Shown piece by piece: positions 36,901-46,729 of a stretch of 64,000 nt of DNA (positions within the stretch are counted from its first letter, which is position 1; each line of letters begins with the position of its first letter). The position numbers and the translations under genes were made by a program. The notes under the pieces are model-generated. The model saw nothing but the letters and a program-made list of their open reading frames with translations, was not told the origin of the DNA and ran no database searches. Source of the stretch: Argopecten irradians (Eukaryota > Mollusca > Bivalvia > Pectinida > Pectinidae); NCBI RefSeq assembly GCF_041381155.1, contig NC_091140.1, positions 27,754,952 through 27,818,951 of the forward strand, given 5' to 3'.

Positions 36901-39900
36901 TAGGAACTTTGAAATGATAAATGTAACATGTCATTTAATATATACTAATACTTTCTAGAATTAAAATGTTCATTAATTTTTTAACAATATAGCTTCATTT
37001 GTAAAATGTTCATTAATTTTTTAACAATATAGCTTCATTGTGTTGGTAAAAGCAAAAATTATGCTACCGGGTAATTGATTATGAGATTTATAAAGAGAAC
37101 TTATGAATCAATTGTATTATTTTTAAGGATTCTATGAACATAGATTGATAATTATGTGAAAACTATTGTGAGATAATAACATATATATTAAAGGATAATT
37201 TAAATTTTTTAATATACCAATTCTAGGCAGGGATATCCCCTGACAATTTCTCTATTGCCCTGGAGCCAGAGGCTGCCTCTCTGTATTGTCAACATCATTC
37301 TGTGGACACTGAAAATGGGGAGAAGGAGCTCTTCAAGAAGACAGCCAGATCGGGGGATGCTTATATGGTTGTGGATCTTGGAGGTAAGTACTATCTATTC
37401 CTTCTTTGCATATTACACAGTTATCTTTCTTCGCATGTAAATATCTTTATATATCGATAAGGATCACCTTTCACTTGCCTGATACAACTTTCTTTTAAAC
37501 CCAACATTTTTCTGTGTTAGATCTGTAGCATATTGTAGATAAGAATTTTACCCTAGCTTTTTAATACCCATTTAAAGATATACATTAAAAAAAAACTTCA
37601 TAAAATAAACTAAAATGACTTGGGCTTTATGCAATTTTTACCCTACATGTAGCTATCAAATAACTCAAATACACTGTTATGGTTCAATTCTGTCAAATAT
37701 AGTCTTGTTTTTGATAGTATCTTCATGTAGCATTACATGTAACAAACCAATAGGATTAAAGGCTCATTTTATCCCCTGCTTTAACCAAAACGGGCGATAT
37801 TTGAGTTTGTCTGTCTGTCTGTCCGCCTGTCTGTCACACTTCCTTTCCGTGCAATAACTGTAACAAATATAAACCAATTTTCCTCAAACTTGGTGACAAG
37901 GTAAAATGCCTTAAGGATGCCGCCAAGTTCAATAGCGACTTTCAACGGACCTTATTTAGCGGAGTTATGGCCCTTTGTTTAATTAAAAAAATGTCAGTTT
38001 CTGCCACTTCTGTACAATAACTGTAATAAATATTAATCGATTTCCTTCAAACTTGGTAACAAGGCTAAATGCATTAAGTGCCTGGCCAGATTCGATCAAC
38101 TTTTTCAACGGATGTTATTTATCAGAGTTATTGCCCTTTAATTTACTACAAATGTCATTTTTCTGCAGTTTCTGTGTATTAACTAACAAATGTAAAAACT
38201 AATATTGTTAAAACTTGGTAACAAAATTAAATGCCTTGTTTTAGCAGAGTTATTGCCCTTTGATTTAATAAAAAAAAGTCATTTTCTGCCATTTCCCTGC
38301 AATAACTTTAATAAATATTAACCAATTTTCTTCAAACTTGGTAACAAGGTCAAATGTCTTAAGGGCTTGGCCAAGTTCGATTGCCAATTTTGGCTAACAT
38401 TATGTAGTGGAGTTATGGCCTTTTGATGTATTTAAAACATCATTTTCTGTCATTTTCCTGTGCAATAACTGTAACAAATGTAAACTGATTTTCTTAAAAG
38501 GTAGTATCAAAGTTAAATGCCTTAAGAGCTCAGCCAAGTTTAATAGTCACTTTCAGCGGACATTATTTTACACATCTTACTTCCGAATAAGACTTCAGTT
38601 CCCTTTTTCTGTTTCAACCAAGGTTAAACCTAACCTCAATAATGTTTACCTACAATATGTCCTGAAAGTGGGGGATGGAAATTCCACGAATTTGCTTGTA
38701 TCTAGAAGAGTTATTGCCCTTTGCAATATTATTATATTGTGAACATAATAACTTAAAGATGTTCAATGGCTGACAAACAGTATTTTTTCACTATCAAAAG
38801 TAGGATCAGACAATTTAGTATTTTTCTTCAGTTACAAAATTTACTTACTTTACACCATTACCACCATTGAAAAGTTTGACCTTCTAATTTTAATTCAAAA
38901 TCAAAATATCAAAAATAATTAATTGCATCACGAAAAAATCTGTCCTATATGAAAAGATGTACTGATTGCGCATACACCGAAAGCAAAATAAACTATTTCA
39001 TGTTATTTTTTGTATTAATTAAACATATATATACACGATTTAACACCAATTATTATTCAAATGATAAGTATCGTTTATGCTCTGTCGGCGGTGGAGCATC
39101 TTTAACTAGTATATATTGTCATTAACATGCATTATATAAAGGAATTAAAATATTGCTGATATTTTCGTCCACAACTTATACCTTGGTTCACTAATAAGGG
39201 CACAGGTGTTCGTTTCTAATATAAGTATAAGACTGGGTCAATGTCTATAACTCCTATGACGCTGAAGTGTTGACATGCAATGGTTTTTGAGCTACCCATT
39301 AGAGCCCTGGCGTGTTTATCTGAGGACACCACAGTGTCCGACCAGTTGAAATCTGGCTGTTTTCCGATGTTTCTGGATACCTAGTGACATTTATAAGGCA
39401 TGATTTATATTTATCTATTATGGCCTGGTTGAGAGGGCACTATTGCTTCATAGTATTGTCGAGGGATGGAATAGTGTCATCACGAGACAATACTATGAGG
39501 CAATAGTGCCCTCTCAACCAGGCCATAATGGGTTTAGTACATCATCTATCATGAGACCGTTTCATGTCATCGTAACAGAAGCACGTCAAGCAACACCTCG
39601 CAACGCTATCTCCATTTCCACACCACATTAAAAGTACAACATATGAATTGTCGCAGAAATCTGTGAACGCGATTCAGCTTCACGAAGATTAAAAGTAGAT
39701 CAATATAGAACATGACTGAACTGTCTTCTGTAGAAAAGCATCATTTGCTTCCATCCCCGTACACAACAGCCTGTCCGCCATCTTGACGTCTTGGTCGAAG
39801 CGCAACGTTATAATGACGTCAGGTAATGGTGACGTCACAATACATTCACGTTCAATTTCGCGCCACTTCAATAGTGCCCGCTTGCCCGGGCACTATTGCA

Positions 39901-42900
39901 AATAGTACCCATGTGCGTAGCCAATCAGAATCCAGTATTCTGTCATGTGATGTACTAATGTGTCATATACCAAATTAAAGATAAATTATCTGGCTGTCGA
40001 TTGAGAGTATTCCTATTGTCATATCCTATACGGTTAGTTAATAATCATACTTTTTCTGAAATTGGGTAGTGTCATATGGCCGGCCGAGTTATAGACCTTG
40101 ACCCAGTATTATACGTATACTTATATTAGAAACGAACACCTGTGTAAGGGCCCCCCTTTACTACAATTATTTAAGTGTCCTGGGTGCTAATTACAGCGAA
40201 TACGGTAGGTAACTTACTAATTTGAAAATTATAATTATATTAGAGATTATATCATTGTATTAGTTAGTCAATGGGTCATATAGTTCTAGTTTGAATCTTA
40301 TCTGACCAAGATTATGAACATTTGAACACACAAATGAACATATCTGTGATACTAGCTTTTACACAGCAGAAGACGATACAAATGTCAGAATTGAAATAGA
40401 TATGGTCTGAGAATAACTGTACTTACTTAATATAATGTATCTTATTATCCCCCGCCCAACGAAGTTGGCGGGGGATATACAAATGGGTTCTGTCTGTCCG
40501 TCTGTCCGACAAATGGTTTTCGGAGCATAACTCTAAATCCAGTAGAGATATTTCCACGAAACTTCATACACACATTGGTCTTATGGTCTAGTAGTGCCTT
40601 TTGCTATTTTTAGGTTTTCATTTTTTGCATTTTTTCCGTAACCATGGAAACATTGCTGAAAATATCATATTTTTGTACCAGGTTCGTTTCCGGAGCATAA
40701 CTCTAAAACCAGAAGAGATATTTCCACGAAACTTCATAGACACATTGGTCTTATGGTCTAGTTGTGCCTATTGCTATTTTAAGGTTTTCACTTTTTGTAC
40801 TTTTTTCTGTAACCATGGAAACATTGCTGAAAATGGCATATTTTTGTGTAAGAATCGTTTCCGGAGCATAACTCTAAAACCAGCAGAGATATTTCCATGA
40901 AACTTCATAGACACATTGTTCTTATGGTCTAGTAGTGCCTTTTGCTATTTTTAGGTTTTAATTTTTTGCACTTTTTCCGTAACCATGGAAACATTGCTGA
41001 AAATATCATATTTTTGTACCAGGTTCGTTTCCGCAGCATAACTGGAAAACCAGTTGAGATATATGCACGGAACTACATAGGCACATTAGTCTTATGGTCT
41101 AGTAGTGCCTTTTGCTATTTTAAGGTTTTCACTTTTTGTACTTTTTTCTGTAACCATGGAAACATTGCTGAAAATGGCAGATTTTTGTGTAAGAATCGTT
41201 TCTGGAGCACAACTCTAAAACCAGCAGAGATATTTCCATGAAACTTCATAGACACATTGTTCTTATAGTCTAGTAGTGCTTTTTGCTATTTTTTAGGTTT
41301 TCAATTTTTGCACTTTTTCCGTAACCATGGAACATTGCTGAAAGTATCATATTTTTGTACCAGGTTCGTTTCCGCAGCATAACTGGAAAACCAGTTGAGA
41401 TATATGCACGGAACTCCATAGGCACATTAGTCTTATGGTCTAGTAGTGCTTTTTGCTATTTTAAGGTTTTCACTTTTTGTACTTTTTTCTGTAACCATGG
41501 AAACATTGCTGAAAATGACAGATTTTTGTGTAAGAATCGTTTCTGGAGCACAACTCTAAAACCAACAGAGATATTTCCATGAAACTTCATAGACACATTG
41601 TTCTTATGGTCTAGTAGTGCCTTTTGCTATTTTTAGGTTTTCACTTTTTGTGCTTTTTTCTGTAACCATAGAAACATTGCTGAAAATATCATATTTTTGT
41701 AGCAGGTTCATTTCCGGAGCAGAACTCAAAAACCAGCAGAGATATTTCCATGAAACTTCATAGACACATTCTTTTTATGGTCTAGTAGTACCTTTTGCTA
41801 TTTTTAGGTTTTCATTTTTTGCACTTTTTCCGTTACCATGGAAACATTGCTGAAAATATCATGGTAAATAGTAATTGTTATTTTGCAAAACTCAACCCAT
41901 CTTTGTGTATAAATGTCAAGGCTGTATACCTGATTCAACAATTGCAGCCCCACTCTACTTGAATTATACTCCATCTTTCTTTAGCTCAATTTCCTTTTTC
42001 CTGGTTTTTTTCATACACATATATAAGTCTCCACAATCAAACTTACTTCAGCTTTGATATCTCCATTGGCGGGGGATCTGAATGACTATGTCCTTGTCTA
42101 AATTATTTTTTAGCATTATTTTGCAATATAAAATAACTTATTATTGCAGTTTGAGTGTTTGGAATTTAAGTTACCTTTTTGAATGGAGTTTAATGTTCTA
42201 TCCGTAACTTTTACTTTACTACACTTTCAACAGGCGGAACTGCTGACATTACAGTCCATGAGAAACAAATGGATGGCTCTCTAAAAGAGCTGCTTGCCGC
42301 CACAGGAGGTGCATTCGGGGGCAAAAATGTGGACGATGCTTTCAAGTCATTTTTGGAAGACATTATTGGTAAAGAAGCAATGCAAACTTTCAAACTCAAG
42401 TGTATGGATGACTACATTGACATTTTCAGGGAATTTGAAACAAAGAAAAGGGCTGTAAGCAATGGGAAAACAAACAAAGTAGTCATGACTATGCCAGTTT
42501 CCTTGACAAATTTGGTGAAGACGTCATCAGTTAAAGGACAGAAGTCGACTTTCAAAGATGTGGTAGAAAATTCAGTATACGGCAATGATGTCAACTTTGC
42601 CAAACAAAAGCTGCATATTTCTCACTCATGCTTTGTCAAGTTTTTCGACCCCGCCATTGACGGTATTATCAAACATATGGAAAGTATCTTGTACCAAAGC
42701 AACTTTTCACATGTGAAAAACATTTTGATGGTTGGTGGATTCTCAGAATGTGAAATCCTACAAGAAAAAATTAAAAACAGACTAACTCAAAAACGGATCA
42801 TCATACCTGAAGAAGCTGGTCTGGCGGTACTTAAAGGCGCTGTGCTTTGTGGTCACATTCCACGAGCGATATCTGGTCGTGTTGCCAGATACACATATGG

Positions 42901-44578
42901 AATACAGAGCTGGCCAATGTTTAATGACAGGTTTCATCCAGCATCTAAGAGAGTGACGGTAGGAACATCAGTTCGCTGCCGGGATGTGTTTTTCAAATTC
43001 ATTGAGATTGGACAACAGGTGACACCAGGTCATAGAGAGTCACAAGTCTTTCAAGTGCTGAACCCCTCTGACAATACTCTGGAGTGTACTGTGTTTGCCT
43101 CTACAGAACGTGACCCCCAGTTTGTAGATGATGCCAGCTGTAGTCAGCTTGGGATCCTAACCGTGCCATTCACAAGACCTACCAACAGTACACAAGCTGT
43201 AGAGATTGAAGAGACGCTGATCTTTGGAGAGACAGAATTAAGGGTCAAAGCCAAGGACTTATCTACTGGTCAAGAATTTGAAGCTACCCTCAACCTTCTG
43301 TAAGTATCTAAAGCTGTGGCAGCATTTGTTAGTTTCAGCGTATAATTATATTTCTTATACATGTATATTACCGACTTCTTAAATCCGATGTAACATCATG
43401 TAGAGTCTAATAGAACAATTTTTGTTAATCAGACTTTAGTATGCATTGACAATATTAACCACATGGGTGTACAATTCTGAACATTTTGCACTAGCAAAGG
43501 TTTATTAGAAACATGTTTTACTAGCCCAGATAAACATTCTATTAGCCCAATTTCAAAGTTCACCTTGTATCAATTCTCTATCTATTTCTATAATTACCAG
43601 GTTTCTTAGTGTGATTCAATTTGAAACATCTATATTAGAGTGTCTATGTGGATATGATAGTATAGGCTCATTCTACATGTAAGTTAAGGTAGCAAATTGA
43701 CTAACAAATTGTTAGTTTTTTTTAGATCATTGACCATTAAGAATTTTCATGAAATGTAATACTCTGAATGTTTTCTTAAACCTCTCATAATCAATGAGCC
43801 TTAGTTTTGAGTTCTAATCAATATTCACGATGTAAAAAGATGTCCTACATTGAATATTCTGTATTTGCATATTACAGAGTTATCTACCCTTGCGGATAGG
43901 TATCGATTGTGACCTCATGTATTTGCTAGCGTAACGTCATACATTTCGAAGAAAAACAGCGTAAATTGCGCTCACAAAATAATCACGTAATATAAGACTC
44001 ATTCATCGTTTTATTGCTATTTTACAACTACATGTATAATATCCCGTCATTTTGAAATAAATCTTCGACTGAAAGCAAATTTTTCTTACATGAAAAATTA
44101 CGTGACATTTTCAACAAAAATTCCGTTGTTTGCATCTATTATAGTAAAACCAGTCAAGTTGGTAAAAAAAATGATAAAATTTTACCGAAGAAATAGAAAT
44201 TTCGTTGACACCGTGAGGTCACCAGGCATTATTGCATGGGTAGCCATGCAATACAGCCTCAGGCGGCATGAGTGTATTGCCCTGGACCAGCCAGTATTAC
44301 ACCCGTAGGTATAAAAGAACAATTGATACCTACCCGCAAGGGAGCTAAATCTGTAATATGCAAAGACGGAATACAATAAAAAAAAAAATTCTCTCATATT
44401 TTTTTAGATAAAACTAATGTTGGTTATTTTTGTTTAAAGTAATCACTAGTATTAAATACTGGTAATAATGTATTACTTTTAAAACAGTATTGAGAAAAAA
44501 GGAAAATGTTTATATATATATGTATTCTATTATACTTATTTGTTTTCTGTTTTCAATTGAAGCGGGAACCAAATCTGA
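33987..44578 (+). CDS. HSPA12: HSPA12-like HSP70 family protein, copy 3 (5 coding exons)
   Basis: Exons 33987-34346, 35070-35288, 37227-37383, 42234-43299 and 44563-44578 join to 605 residues, the longest of the four. IDFGTTYSGYAFS is at 18-30, LTVPAIWND in exon 2 (Asn replaces Asp of the other copies), ALEPEAAS in exon 3, VVDLGGGTADITVH across intron 3 (DLGG 243-246), LMVGGFSEC in exon 4. The extra length is mainly an acidic run at ~88-104 (EDDDDDSDDEKEK) encoded by GAT/GAC repeats. Introns are 723, 1938, 4850 and 1263 nt; intron 3 holds four repeat elements in a row. The terminal exon adds L-G-N-Q-I; without splicing the frame ends CTG TAA. Donor of intron 2 is GTACAG. The leader acceptor is 22 nt before the ATG. 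Confidence 0.92.
34480..34647. mobile_element. Hairpin element in intron 1 of copy 3
   Basis: The left arm ACTGCCCTGATTTGAGGGAG plus GACATGAAGATTTGTTTCCCC is inverse to the right arm GGGGAAACAAATCTTCATGTC plus CCCTCTAACGAGAGCAGT. The inner stem (34518-34545 with 34604-34634) is nearly perfect. A palindromic MITE without coding capacity. Confidence 0.75.
34845..34912. mobile_element. Terminal-repeat-only remnant of the CACAGGTG element
   Basis: CACAGGTATTCGTTTCTAAT with ATAAGTATAAG is followed almost at once by its inverse CTTATACTTACATTAGAAACG. These are the ends of the 944-bp element at 39201-40144, joined with only a few bases between. It looks like an internal deletion product that kept little more than its termini. 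Confidence 0.75.
35395..35650. other. GC-richer unidentified block in intron 2 of copy 3
   Basis: About 250 bp with more even composition than its surroundings (CCTACCTCTTATGATAC, GGAGGAAGGGCCAAG, CAACGACCTGGCTATG). It lies immediately beside a SINE and may be part of an interspersed repeat, but no family was recognised. Confidence 0.3.
35712..35812 (-). mobile_element. tRNA-derived SINE head, minus strand
   Basis: On the minus strand GGCGCAGTGGTAGAAGG is an A box and CGTGAGTTCGAGGCCCAG a B box, with the usual spacing for a tRNA promoter plus extra arm. It sits in intron 2 of copy 3, antisense to the gene. Confidence 0.7.
36962..37040 (+). repeat. Exact tandem duplication, ~42 bp
   Basis: TAAAATGTTCATTAATTTTT with TAACAATATAGCTTCATT occurs twice in direct succession in intron 2 of copy 3. 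A recent local duplication. Confidence 0.9.
37790..38585 (+). repeat. Tandem-core repeat, CTGT type, ~5 monomers
   Basis: Starts GAGTTTGTCTGTCTGTCTGT, then monomers of about 150-165 bp. Each has TTTCCGTGCAATAACTGTAA (or a variant), TTCTTCAAACTTGGTAACAAG, GCC.AGTTCGAT and GGAGTTATGGCCCTTTG. It lies in intron 3 of copy 3; a shorter relative is at 5105-5385. The CTGT microsatellite next to a ~160-bp tandem core recalls the 'pearl' type elements of bivalves; this link is inference. Confidence 0.8.
38757..39101 (-). mobile_element. TTAA-flanked MITE, copy in intron 3 of copy 3
   Basis: Flanked by TTAA at 38753-38756 and 39102-39105. The right end TGTCGGCGGTGGAGCATCT is the inverse of the left ends of the copies at 46022 and 54027; the left end is more diverged. 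Internal phrases (GCGCAT, AATAATTAATTGCATC) match in reverse orientation. No open frame. Confidence 0.85.
39201..40144. mobile_element. DNA transposon-like element with ~50-bp terminal inverted repeats
   Basis: The left end CACAGGTGTTCGTTTCTAAT...GACTGGGTCAATGTCTATAACTC is inverse to the right end GAGTTATAGACCTTGACCC...ATTAGAAACGAACACCTGTG. TAAGGG directly flanks both ends (39195-39200 and 40145-40150), a possible target duplication. There is no transposase in its 944 bp, so it is non-autonomous. A terminal-only relative lies at 34845-34912. Superfamily undecided. Confidence 0.8.
39418..39532. repeat. Long hairpin nested in the CACAGGTG element
   Basis: TATGGCCTGGTTGAGAGGGC plus ACTATTGC.TCATAGTATTGTC pairs with GACAATACTATGA.GCAATAGT plus GCCCTCTCAACCAGGCCATA around a ~23-bp loop. 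The arms are about 43 bp and almost perfect. A related short inverted pair (CAATAGTGCCCG/CGGGCACTATTG) follows at ~39870-39900. Confidence 0.85.
40447..42077 (+). mobile_element. Tandem-core element with ATCCCCCGCC ends and alternating 170/171-bp monomers
   Basis: Starts with a small hairpin (ATCCCCCGCC...GGCGGGGGAT, 40447-40476) and ends with GGCGGGGGAT at 42077, so the termini are 10-bp inverted repeats. After a CTGTCCGTCTGTCC lead come about eight monomers whose GTTTCCGGAGCATAACTC box recurs at spacings 170, 171, 170, 171, 170, 171, 171. Two monomer types alternate (ATATCAT...GTACCAGG versus ATGGCA...GTGTAAGAA), giving a ~341-bp higher-order unit. A ~220-bp unique tail follows. It lies in intron 3 of copy 3; the open frames across monomers are incidental. 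Confidence 0.85.
43864..44364. mobile_element. MITE of the TTTGCATATTACAGAG family, 501 bp
   Basis: The left end TTTGCATATTACAGAGTTAT continues CTACCCTTGCGG. The right end CCCGCAAGGGAGCTAAATCT continues GTAATATGCAAA, giving ~30-bp inverted termini. It lies in intron 4 of copy 3, just upstream of the terminal micro-exon. A 147-bp relative is at 19784-19930. No transposase. Confidence 0.85.
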
Positions 44579-44589
44579 CGACAGACTGA

Positions 44590-44595
44590 AATAAA
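44590..44595 (+). promoter_or_regulatory. AATAAA 12 nt after the copy 3 stop
   Basis: An AATAAA in CTGAAATAAAGTGAC lies unusually close to the stop codon. It would leave almost no 3' UTR, so the hexamer at 44920 is the likelier signal. Confidence 0.25.
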
Positions 44596-44919
44596 GTGAC
44601 TTCCACTGGCTAAAACTGTCGACAGGATTCATTTGGGGCCTTTCGAAGATTAACATTAAGGAGCTCTTCCTGCCGGATACATATTATATACACATTGAGG
44701 AAGATTTGGATGTTTTCATTGGTTATATATACATTTTACATACAAAATGAACAGTATCTTTAATGCTAATGTTCTGTGTATTGGTGATCGAATGTCTTCA
44801 CCATTTGTTCATGTACATGTATATGATGTTATAACCTTTCTTTAAAAACTATATGATTGAAGTCTTCATACAGAATGTGCCATAGACATGTTTTATGGTC
44901 ATGACATTTTAGCTGAAGT

Positions 44920-44925
44920 AATAAA
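44920..44925 (+). promoter_or_regulatory. Candidate poly(A) signal for copy 3
   Basis: AATAAA in GAAGTAATAAAAGAGC, ~340 nt after the copy 3 micro-exon stop. Confidence 0.5.
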
Positions 44926-45763
44926 AGAGCAAGGTCAGCAATTTTATTTACAACCTTTACAAACTTTTAAGTTCAAGGATGGTTTGAATGTCTGGTAAAT
45001 ATGGTGTCCACCACGAGAACAAGGGTCGTGGTATTGGACTACAAGTACATTGAATCTTGAATGATGTGTTGCAATTTTTTAAATGGTTTAGATATACTTA
45101 AAAGGTCCAAATGAATGCTTAAAAGTCAAGAATGTTCAACTGTTGTATATTCTTCAAAAGACTTCCTCTTGTCAACACGTTGGCTATCATATACAGTCAG
45201 TAGTGATAGTGTTATATGATGCACACAATCAACAAATGAAGGTTTATGAATGTCATAATAGTAGGGATCATTTAAGTTATTAAAGCATGAAATGCATATG
45301 TATATATTTAACTCATGTGGTGACCTAAAAGTCTTTCAACTTTTTGTTATGTGAAGTTATTTTCACACATTTGTATTCCACTTGATTTCCAAATTTAGAG
45401 GATAAATTCAAGTTACTGAGTGTAGTTACAAATTACTATGAAATAAAATACTTTTATACTAATACTGAGATTAGATTTAATGGATTTCATGGTGAATTTG
45501 AATGGATCAATCACTGCTACCTTTATAAGATATATTTGACTCAAATATAAAATCCATGGAAGTCAAATGTAAAATATATTTGAGCCAAATTTAATTTCGA
45601 TGAGAGTCCAATATAAAATCCATATGAGTCAAATATAAATTTGAATTTCATATGAGTGAAATACAAAAATCTGTACGAGTCAAATCTCGATGAAAAATTC
45701 ATTAGGCATGACAACGACAATAGCAAATGAAGTTGCCGGAAGATCTGTTTGTCTACAGTTTTT

Positions 45764-46723
45764 GTGTCGCCTGCAACGCAAGGGCGACACTAGTACTAGT
45801 ACTTACACTTAGGTATCACTATATGTCGGTGTCAGAGTCATCGGCGTCCGGAAAACGGTTTCCGTGCGATAACTTAATTATTTATTGTCCGATTTCAACC
45901 AAATTTTGTTAATTGCTTAATATCAATGAGATCTCAGATGAGTTCGATAATGGTCAAAATCTGTCTGGACTTTAAAATCGTCAAAACAGATGTATCCATG
46001 GTTTCCGCTCCATAACTTTAAAGATGCTCCACCGCCGACAGAGCATAAATGATATTCATCATTTGAACAATAATTGGTGTTTAATCCTGTTTATATATGT
46101 CTAATTAACACAAAAAATAATATAAAATAATTTATTTCGCCATTGGTACATGCGCAATTAGTACTTCATTCCATATAGGATATAGTGATACGGAATTTTT
46201 TCGGGATGCAATTAATTATTTTTCATATTTTTAACTTGAAGTAAAATTAGAAGCTCAAACTTTTCAATGGTGGCAATGTGTAAAGTAAGTAACTTTTGCA
46301 ACTGAAGAAAAATACAAAATCATCTGCTCCTGTTTTTGATAGCGAAAAAATACCATTTGTCAGCGGTGGAGCATCTTTAATATTTATTGTCCAATTTCAA
46401 CCAAATGTTATAAATAGCTTTATATTAATGAGATCTTAGATGGGTGCGATACTGGTCAAAATCCTTCAATATTTTTTAGAGTTATGGGACTTTAAAATCG
46501 TCAAAACATGGTTGCTGCTCGATAACTTTAGTAGTTATTGTCCGATTTCAACCAAATTTGGCGTATTGCTTTATTTCAATGAGTTCTTAGATGGGATTGA
46601 TACTGGTCAAAATCCATCGATATTTGCAAAAGTTACTAGACTTAATAACTTCCCCTAATTATTAACAATACATGTATTTTCAACAGTAAATAACTATTTT
46701 TTGTGATGCTTTGCAGGCGACAC
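45764..46723 (+). mobile_element. Tandem-core element with GTGTCGCCTGCAA ends
   Basis: Begins GTGTCGCCTGCAA (45764) within a small hairpin (GTGTCGCC...GGGCGACAC) and ends with the exact inverse TTGCAGGCGACAC (46711-46723). Inside are three to four ~110-bp monomers with GTTTCCGTGCGATAACTT, TATTGTCCGATTTCAACC, GAGATCTCAGATG and GGTCAAAATC. A TTAA-type MITE is inserted within it at 46022-46376. The layout matches the element at 40447-42077 though the sequences differ. Confidence 0.8.
46022..46376 (+). mobile_element. TTAA-flanked MITE nested in a tandem-core element
   Basis: The body starts AGATGCTCCACCGCCGACAG and ends TGTCAGCGGTGGAGCATCT, with TTAA on both sides (46018-46021, 46377-46380). 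Removing it with one TTAA leaves CATAACTTTAATATTTATTG, which matches the other monomers of the host element. The insertion site and its duplication can therefore be read directly. TTAA targets are typical of piggyBac-type transposases; no open frame is present here. Confidence 0.9.
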
Positions 46724-46729
46724 ATCCAC

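Noticed and set aside
40601-41582. Three similar 75-99-codon open frames
   Set aside because: They are reading frames across the 170/171-bp monomers of a tandem-core element in an intron, repeating every 341 bp, and do not resemble any protein.
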